Below are positions 1 to 8,839 of a DNA stretch of 64,000 bases, in pieces. The notes beneath the pieces are model-generated. The model had not been told where the DNA came from, ran no database searches, and saw only the letters and a list, made by a program, of their open reading frames with translations. Positions within the stretch are counted from its first letter, which is position 1, and each line of letters begins with the position of its first letter. Source of the stretch: Trichomonas vaginalis G3 (Eukaryota > Parabasalia > Trichomonadida > Trichomonadidae); contig NC_067207.1 of NCBI RefSeq assembly GCF_026262505.1, positions 29,852,082-29,916,081 on the forward strand. Reading direction: 5' to 3'. A program made the position numbers and the translations under genes.

Positions 1-416
1 TGAGGATATGAGTCATTACAACTTGACATTAGATGCTATGAACTTTAACAACAACTTCACAACAACCATTAACCCTGAAATGCAAAGTTCTATTATGCCA
101 TATGTGAAAGTATGGACTCATACAGGAGGTCAAAAAACTCAATATACAAATGGAGACCGTTCAAACTTTTGGCTTGGCATTCCATTTGCTGACTCAGAAG
201 ACTTTATGGGTGGTATTTCAACTGTTGGTACAGTTCAAATACAATATACTGGTGACAGAGACGGTCCAGATGAATTGAAAGCAAAGAAGTTTACAAAACC
301 AATAGCACTTTTCACGGAAGATGCTCTTTGAAGATTCGTTCGATGAAACCTGCTGGGGCTCCTCAGATTGGTATAACGACAGCTTCCATCGAGCAGATTT
401 GGCAGCAGGTCAGTAA
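1..416 (+). pseudogene. Maverick major capsid protein, C-terminal part
   Basis: This is the 3' end of the major capsid gene, cut by the window edge. It matches the last quarter of the 535-residue protein at 30291-31898 almost base for base. The family forms the double-jelly-roll capsid shell proposed for Polintons. The segment is broken. A small gene on the opposite strand lies against its 3' end. Confidence 0.85.
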
Positions 417-729
417 GTTGTTCTTGAACTGACTTCTCTCCGTCAAATATTGACAGTACGCCAGTTTTGACATAAAATTGTATTATAAACTTACCTTTAG
501 AAATATCGGTCAGTTTTGTTGTTATATTTTTGTCTGCTTCAAGAACTTTCACCATCTCGGTTATACCAACTTTCTTTGCTTTATGAAAATATTTTGGTTC
601 AGCAAATATTGCTATTCTATAACATTTTCCATTGTTTGTGTAAAGAACTACTCTGTCAATGAACTTGTATTGTTTGTGTGTGTAAACCTTGTTTTGCTTC
701 AATTCGAAGAGATATCCGAATACGTCCAT
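410..729 (-). CDS. Maverick small antisense protein, unknown
   Basis: The gene faces the capsid gene and its reading frame runs into that gene's 3' end, so the two are convergent and overlap. The protein begins MDVFGYLFELKQNKVY and is lysine- and aromatic-rich (FAEPKYFHKAKKVG, FIIQFYVKTGVLSIFDG), a beta-rich pattern with no signal peptide or membrane segment. The same gene is at 31792-32211 in copy 2. I do not recognise a family. Conservation in both copies and placement beside the capsid suggest a virion or assembly role, which is inference. Confidence 0.6.
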
Positions 730-747
730 CTTTTTATTCTAAGTAAA

Positions 748-1330
748 ATGTCATTTCCGAAAAATAGAAGCGTGAGTGTTTCAAAAGGTTTAATGGCGGT
801 GGCAGATGTGAAGTTAAATTCACCAACTCAAAACAAACAGTCAAAGTGTTGTTGTCAATGTCAAAGAAAGAGATGTTGAAGTGGGGAAACCATACGAAGA
901 CGAAGATGGTATAACAATTGTTCCTGTAAAAGAACAACCAACATACCCTGAAGTTAGCAGAGACTTAAGTTCTGTTGCAGATATTCGAAACGACTACCAA
1001 CAACTTAAAGACAAACTTAAAACTCAGGAGAAGATTTGTCAGGCTTTGGGTATAATGTTAAACTTGGTTGAGCACAACCCTGTAAAAGTGAACTCATATG
1101 TCATCGCACCTCGTGAAATTTTGAAAGAACTATTGAAACTTTTGACAGAGGCAGACGATATAAACATCAAAGAAATAGAGCCCGACATTGCTTGCTGTGG
1201 TGTTTCATATAATGTCATTGACAAGATATACGTTATGAAAGGAGGTGAAACGTTGAACTTAAAATATAGTTTCCCAGACGTCATAAAAATATTTGACGAC
1301 CACAACATTTCATTAAAATTTAGTTGCTAA
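748..1330 (+). pseudogene. Maverick unknown gene (SFPKNRS), broken copy
   Basis: The start is placed at the ATG preceded by AAGTAAA, the TAAAATG-type start context shared by Maverick genes here. The protein reads MSFPKNRSVSVSKGLMAVAD, followed by a mixed helical region with a short coiled-coil-like stretch (YQQLKDKLKTQEKICQ). The intact counterpart in copy 2 (32230-32811) is 193 residues. This copy is broken (about one break). Function is unknown. Position between the major and minor capsid genes suggests a structural or assembly role. Confidence 0.6.
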
Positions 1331-1335
1331 GTAAA

Positions 1336-1561
1336 TGTCAAAACTTCTTGAAAGATGTTTGAAGAAAAACAATATAGACTTTATTTCATGTAAAGACTTT
1401 ACACACTTTTGAACGATATGAAAGACCCTGTTTTGTTTGTTCGTGTAGACAAAGGAAAGTTCTATGTCTTTACAAAATTTGAACTTCTTAGACAGAGAAC
1501 TTCAAGAAACACCATGTGAAAGTTAGATGAAGTTCTTCTCCACTTTCAGAAAAACTTTTAA
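1336..1561 (+). pseudogene. Accessory small gene present only in copy 1, broken
   Basis: A small gene-like stretch starts MSKLLERCLKKNNIDFISC and lies between the SFPKNRS gene and the minor capsid gene. Copy 2 has nothing here: the stop of the preceding gene is followed within a few bases by the next ATG (32811/32816). It is therefore a presence/absence difference between near-identical elements. The segment is broken (about two or three breaks). No family is recognised. Confidence 0.45.
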
Positions 1562-1571
1562 ATATATGTAA

Positions 1572-2367
1572 ATGGCAGAAGACATAGTGGTTTATACTAT
1601 TACGACTAAAAACCCTGAGTCATATAATTCTATAACAACAAACTTACAAAGTCCTCAAGGACGGTATTGTAAACTAACCTTAAACACAATGACGACTAAA
1701 GCCTGTTTTGCTCTTTTGACACCAGAAGATTTTATTGTTGTGAATGGTAAAAAATACTCCTTTGAAGATACTTACTCAGATATACCACCAACAGGTTTTG
1801 TTGACTTATTAATACTTTAAGGACGAGTGTAACATGTGCTGCAACTAGAGCAGTTTCATTATGTTTGGATGTCCGACTGAGTTTACTATAAACAATATGA
1901 GCTATAATACAAAACTTATATCTGGTTTTTACTACCAACAGTTTCCTATAACAGGAAAAGGTGTCATACAAGGTTTGTCTGTTCCATTGACTTTAAGTAC
2001 ACCTATTTTATATATTGTTTCAAACTTAGGTTCAAAGTGTTATTCGAATGTCGACAGAAACTACTATGACCAAAAGATACTCATGCGTATAAACAACACT
2101 TTCTCTGCTGGTTTGCCTATTGTTCATTCGAATGCAGAGTTTTCAGCTTTAGTAAACTCAAACACTTTAGCAAACATAAACTTAACCTTAGTTGACGCAA
2201 ACTTTGTTCCTGTAAAACTTTTATGTCCTATGTATTTGTCAATGACGGCAGAAAGTTTCGAATTGGAAGATGCAAACTGGTGAAAGTATTGTACTACAAG
2301 AACAACTTCAACAACAAATAGCTCAAGAACAACAAATGCAACAATGCAACAACAAAGTCAAGAATAA
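1572..2367 (+). pseudogene. Maverick minor capsid (penton-type) candidate, broken copy
   Basis: The region begins MAEDIVVYTITTKNPESYNS and ends in a Gln-rich tail (LQQQIAQEQQMQQ). The middle is beta-strand-rich with alternating hydrophobic residues (GVIQGLSVPLTLSTPILYIV, IVHSNAEFSALVNS), the pattern expected of a single jelly-roll. Polintons carry a minor capsid (penton) protein beside the major capsid gene, and size and position fit. The assignment is inference from context. This copy has one or a few breaks. The counterpart is at 32816-33600. Confidence 0.6.
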
Positions 2368-2396
2368 AAAAAATATTTTTTTTTATTTTTATAAAA

Positions 2397-3631
2397 ATGT
2401 ACAGAATAGATGTTTCAGATTTTATGACTTCCAAGCCTTCAGAAATATGTGTCCATTTAGAGACTATAACAAAGCAGTCGAGAATTTGAAACGTTTAGTC
2501 ATTTATGTCGACTCTGCCCCAGAATGTTATGTTATGAAAGAATGGGATGTAGTCTTTAACAAACCAAGAGCAACAATAGTTTCAGAACAAGAATGTAGAC
2601 AGAAACTTAAGAAAATAAAAGTTGTACAAGTTGGCATGAAGATGTTAGATGCTTGGGATATCTTATTGTCAAAGTTAGAAGATTTTTTCAGTTCGTGGTA
2701 TAAAGTTCTATACACCTTCTCCAAACTTCTATTCTATCTTCACTGGATATAAATACGAACAAGTAGAATGGAAAGAAAATATTATAGAAGCTTGGTTAGA
2801 CCATGTCAAAGAAATTATATGCAATGGAAACGAAAGAGTCTATGAGTATATCTTATGTTGGTTTGCAAACATCTTACAACATCCAAGTGCTAAAAATGAA
2901 ACTGCTCTCATTGTAATTGGAAAACAAGGAACAGGTAAGAACACTTTCTTTACAGATATTTTGTGCAAACTGTTAGAGGGCTATTCGAACCCGAATATGA
3001 CAAACATAGAAAACATCTGCGGTAAATTTAACTCTTCAATAGAGAATATGAAACTTATAGTATGTAACGAACTTCAAAGTATAGATACAACAAAAGTTTT
3101 AAACTCAGATGCTTTGAAGAGTCTTATAACAGACAAAGTTGGAGTTGTTGAAAGAAAATATAAAGACCAAAGAGTTTGTGAAAATGTTGCAAACTTCGTC
3201 ATGGTTTCAAACAATGTTGTTCGATGAAGTTAGAAAGTTCTGACAGAAGATATGTAGTTGTCAGAACGTCAGATTCTCATATGCAAGATACAGAATATTT
3301 TGACGCTTTGTCAGAAACTTTGACATCTGACTTTTACAACCACTTGTTCTCATATTTCATGACATTAGATATTTCTAAGTTCAATCCAAGACAAATTCCA
3401 CATACCGAAGAAAGACAAACATTGTTAGAAGCAAACAAGAGTGTTTATGAACTGTTTATAGATGAGACTAACTTTGAGTGTTTAGATGAAAGGTCATTGT
3501 ACGACTCGTATAAACAATATTGTCAAGAGTATGGTTATATGGCAGCTTCTAAACGTACATTCTTGGCAAATGTCAAAAATCTTTTAGACATACAGAACGG
3601 CGTATATACAAAGAAAAATTTTTATGAGTAA
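2397..3631 (+). pseudogene. Maverick SF3-type helicase, broken copy
   Basis: The ATPase core is recognisable: Walker A IGKQGTGKNTF, a Walker B-like strand MKLIVCNELQ and a motif C-like FVMVSNN. These follow the order of superfamily 3 helicases of DNA viruses. An N-terminal region of about 150 residues has no recognised motif. The C-terminal part (YDSYKQYCQEYGYMAASKRT) resembles the winged-helix tail common after D5-type helicases. The role would be replication fork unwinding. The gene is broken (about two breaks) and is followed by the candidate ssDNA-binding gene. An (A)nTAT(T)n block precedes its ATG. Confidence 0.75.
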
Positions 3632-3667
3632 ATTTAAAAAAAATATTTTTTTTATCCGATAGAAAAG

Positions 3668-4087
3668 ATGGCAAAATTCATCTCAGTCAACAAGTACATG
3701 ACAGAAGTCAAAGAAGAACTAGACCCATTCGCTTATTTGAATGTTTACTTCTACCATTTTGAAAAGTCTTCATTCAGCAAAGTTTGGAACATCGAACCAG
3801 TTAAGTTTGCTATTGTGACTAAAAATGGTGCGAAATTTGAAGACTTAGACATTGACGGTATGTTGACAGTCAAAGAAAATTTTGACAGAAGGTTCTCAAA
3901 CCTTAAAGAAGGCAAAGCATACAAACTTGTTATACCTTATGAACCAAAGAAAGCAGACGACTATGAATATTATGAGTCTAAGATAGTTGAAGTTCAAGGT
4001 AAATTGGGTAAAAAGATTTTAGAGTCTAAGCCAGTGTTTGCTCCTAAAGAGGAAGAGAACATTGACATTGACCCAGAAATGTTCTAA
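3668..4087 (+). CDS. Maverick candidate ssDNA-binding protein (acidic tail)
   Basis: This whole-looking 139-residue protein has a compact N-terminal body (FAYLNVYFYHFEKSSF), a Lys/Glu-rich middle and an acidic C-terminus ending NIDIDPEMF. An acidic tail with a terminal Phe is the docking tip of single-strand DNA-binding proteins such as bacterial SSB and phage T7 gp2.5. The gene directly follows the helicase. Both facts support an ssDNA-binding role, but no OB-fold motif can be proven by eye. The same protein in copy 2 (34899-35318) is also whole and keeps the tail. Confidence 0.5.
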   Translation: MAKFISVNKYMTEVKEELDPFAYLNVYFYHFEKSSFSKVWNIEPVKFAIVTKNGAKFEDLDIDGMLTVKENFDRRFSNLKEGKAYKLVIPYEPKKADDYEYYESKIVEVQGKLGKKILESKPVFAPKEEENIDIDPEMF

Positions 4088-4102
4088 AAATAAAATTTAT
4101 TT

Positions 4103-4551
4103 TTACATGTCAAATTTCTTTTTCTCTGGTTCAGGTTCTTTCTTCTCTTCTTCTACTTTCTTTCTTTCTTCTCTCTCTTCTTCTTCTTCTCTGGTGGAGT
4201 TATGTCAAACTTCTCAGAACCATATTTTTGTAAAAGGTCTTTGTCCTTTAATAGCTCTTCTATTCTGTTTTCTATTTCATCTTCAAGAACAGCGCATGTG
4301 TCTTCTTTGCATTCTAAGAACTTTTGTTGGACTTCAGCTTTCCAATCGGCCGTCATCTCTGTCAACAAGTCTGTCATTGACAAATTTTAAGACTTCTCTG
4401 CTTAATGTTTTATGGTTCTTGTCATATTCCCAGAAACAGAACTTTAGAACAAATTCACCTTTCTTGTTTACACTATGTAAGATTTTATGGTCTACAGATG
4501 TTTGCTGTCGAAAAGCTTGTCTCGAATATAGATAGCGAAATCGCTAGACAT
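4103..4551 (-). pseudogene. Maverick small charged protein, broken copy
   Basis: A gene on the opposite strand lies between the ssDNA-binding candidate and the packaging ATPase. The encoded segment is helical (VLEDEIENRIEELLKDKDLLQKYG) followed by a Pro- and Lys-rich tail (ITPPEKKKKREKKE). It abuts the ATPase gene head to head. This copy is broken (about two breaks). The function is unknown. The basic tail could bind DNA. Confidence 0.55.
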
Positions 4552-4586
4552 TTCAAAAAGATAAAAATTTTAATTTTTCTAAAAAT

Positions 4587-5465
4587 ATGTTAGAAAAAAA
4601 GTTTGCTGACAATGACTGACAAGAAATTTGAGAATGTTTTAAACAAGAACAAGAGGAAGTTAGAAAATGCTCAGATAAAGCCTATACATGACAAGTTCTT
4701 ATTTGCTCAGAATGTATAACAGGTCTAATTGCACCACCTGCGTCGGGTAAGACTTTCACTTATCTTAAAATGGCTGCACAACAACAAGAACTAGATGAGA
4801 AGAACCCATTCTATGAGTTAGTTGTTATTTGTAGTACTTCTGGTCAATTTGACCAAACCGTCAATTCGTTCAAAGATATTATAAAAAAGTCTAAGTTAGT
4901 ATGTATAAAAGACTCTGAGTTGTTAGATTGGATAAAGAAGTACCAAAGAAGAGTTTTGAAGTACAATGCTATAAATGAGTATATAAATTCTAAGTTTAAA
5001 GACCCAAATGAGGAAATGCAGAGAATATTAGAGAAGAAACACTTCAGAAACAAACAGAAAGAGATAGAATACATTTCGAAGAAATTGCAATCTTACGATT
5101 GGAAGACTTACCCTCATAGATGTCTTCTTATCTTAGATGACTTTGCTTCTCATCCTTTGTTAAAGAACAGAGAACAAGACATGTGTCGAATTCTTAAGAA
5201 GCTCAGACACTTTAACATCTCTGTTGTCATTTGTGTACAGACAGCCAAGAGTTTAAGTAAGGATGTAAAGAGAATACTTACTGACATTGTACTTTTCCCC
5301 GGATTGTCCGAAGACGATTTCATGGAACTTATGAAAGAGTCCATGGCAGGTAAGTTTGACAGACATGAACTATGGGAGAAGTACAAAGTCATACAAGACC
5401 CTCATACTTCTTTCAGAATTCATATCTACGCGAACAAAGTTCAAATTGTAAAAAGTCAAGCGTAA
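4587..5465 (+). pseudogene. Maverick packaging ATPase (A32/FtsK-HerA type), broken copy
   Basis: The P-loop region lies near the start. The Walker B strand HRCLLILDDFASHPLL and the sensor-like ISVVICVQTAKSLSKD are clear and match the A32-like genome-packaging ATPases of nucleocytoplasmic viruses and Polintons. The role would be pumping element DNA into a capsid. Most of the frame is open but the copy is broken (about one or two breaks). The counterpart is at 35826-36697. After this gene the two elements diverge in content. Confidence 0.85.
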
Positions 5466-5558
5466 AAATGTAAGTGTTTTAGTCTTAGTCTGTTGTGGTG
5501 CTGGGGCTGTCGGTTCTTCTGGCTTTGGAATGGACTCGGTTGGTGGTACGTCGGACAT
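5466..5558 (-). pseudogene. Pro-rich gene, 5' remnant
   Basis: The short segment starts MSDVPPTESIPKPEEPTAPA. It matches the beginning of the Pro/Gln-rich gene at 38666-39276 in copy 2, but there that gene sits in a different place. Only the beginning is present here, lying tail to tail with the ATPase. A 21-bp tandem array begins 11 bases upstream of its ATG. This is a cassette remnant of unknown function. Confidence 0.55.
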
Positions 5559-5568
5559 TCGTTTGTGT

Positions 5569-5995
5569 CCTGTCGGAAGGAAGAACTTTTCCTGTCGGAA
5601 GGAAGAACTTTTCCTGTCGGAAGGAAGAACTTTTCCTGTCGGAAGGAAGAACTTTTCCTGTCGGAAGGAAGAACTTTTCCTGTCGGAAGGAAGAACTTTT
5701 CCTGTCGGAAGGAAGAACTTTTCCTGTTGGAAGGAAAATATTTTCCTGTCGGAAAGAAAAACTTTTCCTGTCGGAAAGAAAAATTTTTCCTGAAGGTCGG
5801 CCAAAAAGTTCTCAATTTTCGAAAATTTGAATGGTTTACGGACGGACAACTGGAAAATTTTTTCCTGTAGGAAGGAAAATTTTTTCCTGTTGGAAGGAAA
5901 ATTTTTTCCTGTTGGAAGGAAAAACTTTTCCTGTTGGAAGGAAATTTTTTTCCTGTTGGAAGGAAAAACTTTTCCTGTCGGAAGGAAGGACTCGG
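5569..5995. repeat. 21-bp tandem array (CCTGTCGGAAGGAAGAACTTT)
   Basis: About eleven units run from 5569 to 5790. After a 75-base non-repeat gap, about six more degenerate units run from 5866 to 5990. The unit is the 21-mer TGTCGGAAGGAAGAACTTTTCC with small variations, written here as its first 20 bases: TGTCGGAAGGAAGAACTTTT. Because 21 is a multiple of three and the unit lacks stops, several frames on both strands stay open, and those reading frames should not be taken as genes. The array starts 11 bases upstream of the MSDVPPTE start codon, the same place where copy 2 has an unrelated 21-bp array. Confidence 0.95.
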
Positions 5996-6082
5996 AATGT
6001 CAGAAGGATTTGACAAGACAATTTACCATCTAGAGCTACCTGAGCCATCTTTGGTGTCAAGCTTGAAAAATAAATGGTTCAT

Positions 6083-6976
6083 TTACTCTGCTTGTTTGAA
6101 GTTGTCAAAATACTCTGTTATTTTTTCCTTTAACAATGGCAAATCTTCTTTGAATGTAAGTATTGTACAACCTTTCATATCATAGTGTGTTTGAGGTAAC
6201 GTATCTTGAACTATTTGTTTCACATCTTCATTTGGTGTCATTGAAATCGGTAAGTTTTCGCGATAGAACCAATTTCTGTCAGATTTGTAAATCTTAGCTA
6301 AGTCGTAAAAGCTTTTGTTGTTTCTTCTGACTAAATGCAACATAACCATATCTCTGTCTTCTTCATTTTCCATCTCTTCAGTGTAAATCATATACTTATA
6401 GTTCTTTTCCTTTCCTTTTGGTACCGAACGTGGTATTCTTTTCTGTATGTTTTTGTCTTTGGATTCAAGCTTGTTCTCTAGCTCTTCACGTTCTTGTCTA
6501 TGAATTTCGTCAAGAAGTCTGTAAATATTCCAAGCATAACGAGGCGAAGCCCACATTGCAACAGCATTTACAAGAAGTCTATGTACATACCAACCTCTCA
6601 AACCATTTGGCAAATTTTCACGATTTTCATAGAGTTTTGGCGACTGGGGTTTTTCTCCCACTCGCAATTTTTCACGATTTTCATAGAGTTTTGGCGACTG
6701 GGGTTTTTCTCCCACTCGCTGTTCTTCACGATTTTCAGAAAAAAGTCTGTCTCGCTGTGCTTCATTTAATAGTTCAATAGTGCTTTGGTTCCTAAACCAG
6801 TCTTTAGGAACCTTAGTATCTGGAGCAAAACATGCTGTCAAAATACTTTGCATTTGGTACATATCGTCTTTGACCGAACGAATGAGACGGAGTTGTTTGT
6901 TAAACTGAACCCACTCATATTCTTCATTTATGGCTTCATGAACGATAGCAGTTGTTGTGTTCTCTGTTGTTGACAT
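6083..6976 (-). CDS. Maverick KilA-N domain protein 1
   Basis: The start is taken at MSTTENTTTAIVHEAINEEY, giving 297 residues. The middle carries a KilA-N core (GLRGWYVHRLLVNAVAMWAS then PRYAWNIYRLLDEIHRQ), a DNA-binding fold frequent in large DNA viruses. The C-terminal half (GKEKNYKYMIYTEE, VMLHLVRRNNKSFYDLAKIY) resembles the domain that often follows KilA-N in NCLDV and baculovirus Bro-like proteins. Ahead of the core the stretch VGEKPQSPKLYENRE occurs twice in tandem. The gene looks whole, is absent from copy 2, and is followed by a second KilA-N gene. Confidence 0.75.
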   Translation of the reverse strand: MSTTENTTTAIVHEAINEEYEWVQFNKQLRLIRSVKDDMYQMQSILTACFAPDTKVPKDWFRNQSTIELLNEAQRDRLFSENREEQRVGEKPQSPKLYENREKLRVGEKPQSPKLYENRENLPNGLRGWYVHRLLVNAVAMWASPRYAWNIYRLLDEIHRQEREELENKLESKDKNIQKRIPRSVPKGKEKNYKYMIYTEEMENEEDRDMVMLHLVRRNNKSFYDLAKIYKSDRNWFYRENLPISMTPNEDVKQIVQDTLPQTHYDMKGCTILTFKEDLPLLKEKITEYFDNFKQAE

Positions 6977-7064
6977 TTCTGTCTTTATATTCCGGATAAA
7001 AAAATAAAAAAAAATAAAATTAGCGTTATTTTCTATCTTGTATAAAAGACCAAAAATAAACGCT

Positions 7065-7679
7065 TTACATGTATTTTTCAGCAACTTCGTCAAATAATTT
7101 TATAGCTTTAGCTATCTCATCTACTTCGAAAGTTTCTTTACCTCTCGTGGGAGCACCATACATTTTCTCAAACTTTTCAAGTAGTTCTGTTTCAGCAGCT
7201 CTCATATCGTTAACAAACGCAACCTTAACTCTATTGACTATACTGTCATATCTTTGAGTTATATTAAATGTTCTTCCTATCTTATATCTCTTTGTATTGA
7301 AGTCCTTCGGTTTCTGAACGATGTAAAGTAAGCCTTCACTGCAACGTTCAGTATCGAATGAACCATATGTTATGAAGTTATATCCAACAACTGGGTCAAT
7401 CCAGAACAAAACTACTGGTATAAGACTTTTGTCGATGAGATATGCTCTTGTTCCATAGAATCTTACCGATATCATAAGCTCAGGATTTCTTGTCAAAATT
7501 TTCTGAGTAGAAGCATTTCTAACCCAGTCGTGTGCTTTCTTTCCTTCAGATAGTGTTAAAATGTCTGACAAAGAATATTTTTTGTATTTCTTTGAGTATC
7601 TTACGTTTAAATCGCCTATTCTAACTATTTTGGTCTCATTGTCTATCTTTTTAACTGTTTCAAACTCAGTGCTTGTCAT
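7065..7679 (-). CDS. Maverick KilA-N / T5orf172 protein 2
   Basis: This 204-residue protein has a KilA-N-type N-terminus (KYSLSDILTLSEGKKAHDWV, then RNASTQKIL) and a C-terminal T5orf172 (GIY-YIG-like) domain: GLLYIVQKPKDFNTKRYKIG followed by RTFNITQRY and ETFEVDEIAKAIKLFDEVAE. This is the architecture of Bro-like and phage antirepressor-type proteins. It binds DNA and may nick it, which is family knowledge. The reading frame looks whole. It lies 88 bases from the first KilA-N gene in the same direction and is absent from copy 2, so the pair forms an accessory cassette. Confidence 0.8.
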   Translation of the reverse strand: MTSTEFETVKKIDNETKIVRIGDLNVRYSKKYKKYSLSDILTLSEGKKAHDWVRNASTQKILTRNPELMISVRFYGTRAYLIDKSLIPVVLFWIDPVVGYNFITYGSFDTERCSEGLLYIVQKPKDFNTKRYKIGRTFNITQRYDSIVNRVKVAFVNDMRAAETELLEKFEKMYGAPTRGKETFEVDEIAKAIKLFDEVAEKYM

Positions 7680-7957
7680 TTCCTGTTCTTACATACAAAA
7701 TAAAAAAAAATATTTTAAAAAAACTAGCGTTAATTTTATTTTTTCTATCTTAAGGAAATTCATGAAATTTGGTCATTTTTCAGCAAAAATATATTTTAGG
7801 GTAGAAGGGTATATCTACCCCGTTTTCTACCCTCATTTCTAACATGGTCTAAAACATACAAAACTCATGAAATTTCATACGGAATTCAGTAAAAATAATG
7901 TTTATGTTAGAATGTTAGATCTAACATGTTTTCTAACATGTTTTCTAACATAACTAT
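7680..7957. repeat. Intergenic GGGTAG palindrome block, copy 1
   Basis: The spacer contains an (A)nTAT(T)n block near 7697-7725. The recurrent Maverick motif follows: a GGGTAGAAGGGTATATCTAC arm with a C-rich return arm at about 7799-7840, and a degenerate version built on TTAGAATGTTAGATCTAACA at 7907-7945. Similar blocks lie at 8960-9030, 9190-9225 and many sites in copy 2, always between genes. No coding potential is seen. A regulatory or terminator role is inference. Confidence 0.7.
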
Positions 7958-8839
7958 TTACAAGCGTTTTACATGGTATATGTTGCGATGGTTCATGACT
8001 CTAAACAGTTTTGTAGCTTCTATTTCTTCTGTCAGTATGTCAAAAGTTTTCACAATGCCGAATGTTTCTTTATATTTCTTCTTGACATCTGAAAGAAGGA
8101 AATCGTCAGCTGTTGGATAGTTTTTGTTCAGAAATGTCAACATGTCCATTTTATCTTCTGCTGGTTTCTCTGCTTCTTTCTTTAAGTCAGCATAGTCGTT
8201 TCGCATACGTTCTATCTCTTTGACGGAGTAGTTATATTTCCTCATTGCTGCTTTACATTTTGAACATTGTGGGTTCATTTTAGCATTGTACATTGAAATA
8301 AAACCAGCTAGAACAACTAAGGCGTCAATGGTTTTCTTTAACTCAAAAGTTGCTGGTTTTATCTGTTCGTTCCATACTTTACCTCTTTTATCTTTATCTC
8401 TTATCTGCCATACACATTTTGCAACTAACGAAACAAAGTTGTCGTAGGTCTTAAATTCTTCAGATTTGTATATGTCAGAGATGTTTTTATATACCATATC
8501 GCAGTCTTTGTCCATGACTTTGTGGTTGCAATGAAATCCAAGAAACTCATAGTTTACCTTACGTATGAACTTCTTGGTTTCTACTGAGTCAGTTGCTTTG
8601 ACTTCTATTTCATCGAATTCTGGAATAGTAAGCTTTTGTTGTTGTATTTCAGGAAGTTTAGGTAGATGGTCAATAATATCCTGCATTTCATAAAGATATT
8701 CTTCATTTGTTTCATCTTTCGCACTACAGTCTAAAACTCCTTGGAGAAGTTCCTGCTTTATCTTCTGGATTTCTGTTTCGAAAGTATATGAAGAAGGAAT
8801 GAAGCTTTTCATCTCTACTAACATTGAAGTTGGGTTCAT
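7958..8839 (-). CDS. Maverick unknown protein with paired cysteines
   Basis: The 293-residue protein (304 at 36924-37838 in copy 2) begins MNPTSMLVEMKSFIPSSYTF. It is mostly helical, with a CNHKVMDKDCDMVY segment and a CSKCKAAMRKYNY segment about 60-70 residues apart, spacing that could form a zinc site. The C-terminus (TADDFLLSDVKKKYKETFG, then ILTEEIEATKLFRV) looks like a compact helical domain. I do not recognise a family. Both copies keep it whole or nearly so, so it is part of the core rather than the accessory zone. Confidence 0.7.
   Translation of the reverse strand: MNPTSMLVEMKSFIPSSYTFETEIQKIKQELLQGVLDCSAKDETNEEYLYEMQDIIDHLPKLPEIQQQKLTIPEFDEIEVKATDSVETKKFIRKVNYEFLGFHCNHKVMDKDCDMVYKNISDIYKSEEFKTYDNFVSLVAKCVWQIRDKDKRGKVWNEQIKPATFELKKTIDALVVLAGFISMYNAKMNPQCSKCKAAMRKYNYSVKEIERMRNDYADLKKEAEKPAEDKMDMLTFLNKNYPTADDFLLSDVKKKYKETFGIVKTFDILTEEIEATKLFRVMNHRNIYHVKRL

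Noticed and set aside
5456-6016. Several long open frames on both strands over the 21-bp array
   Set aside because: A stop-free 21-bp unit keeps frames open automatically. No family-like sequence is present.
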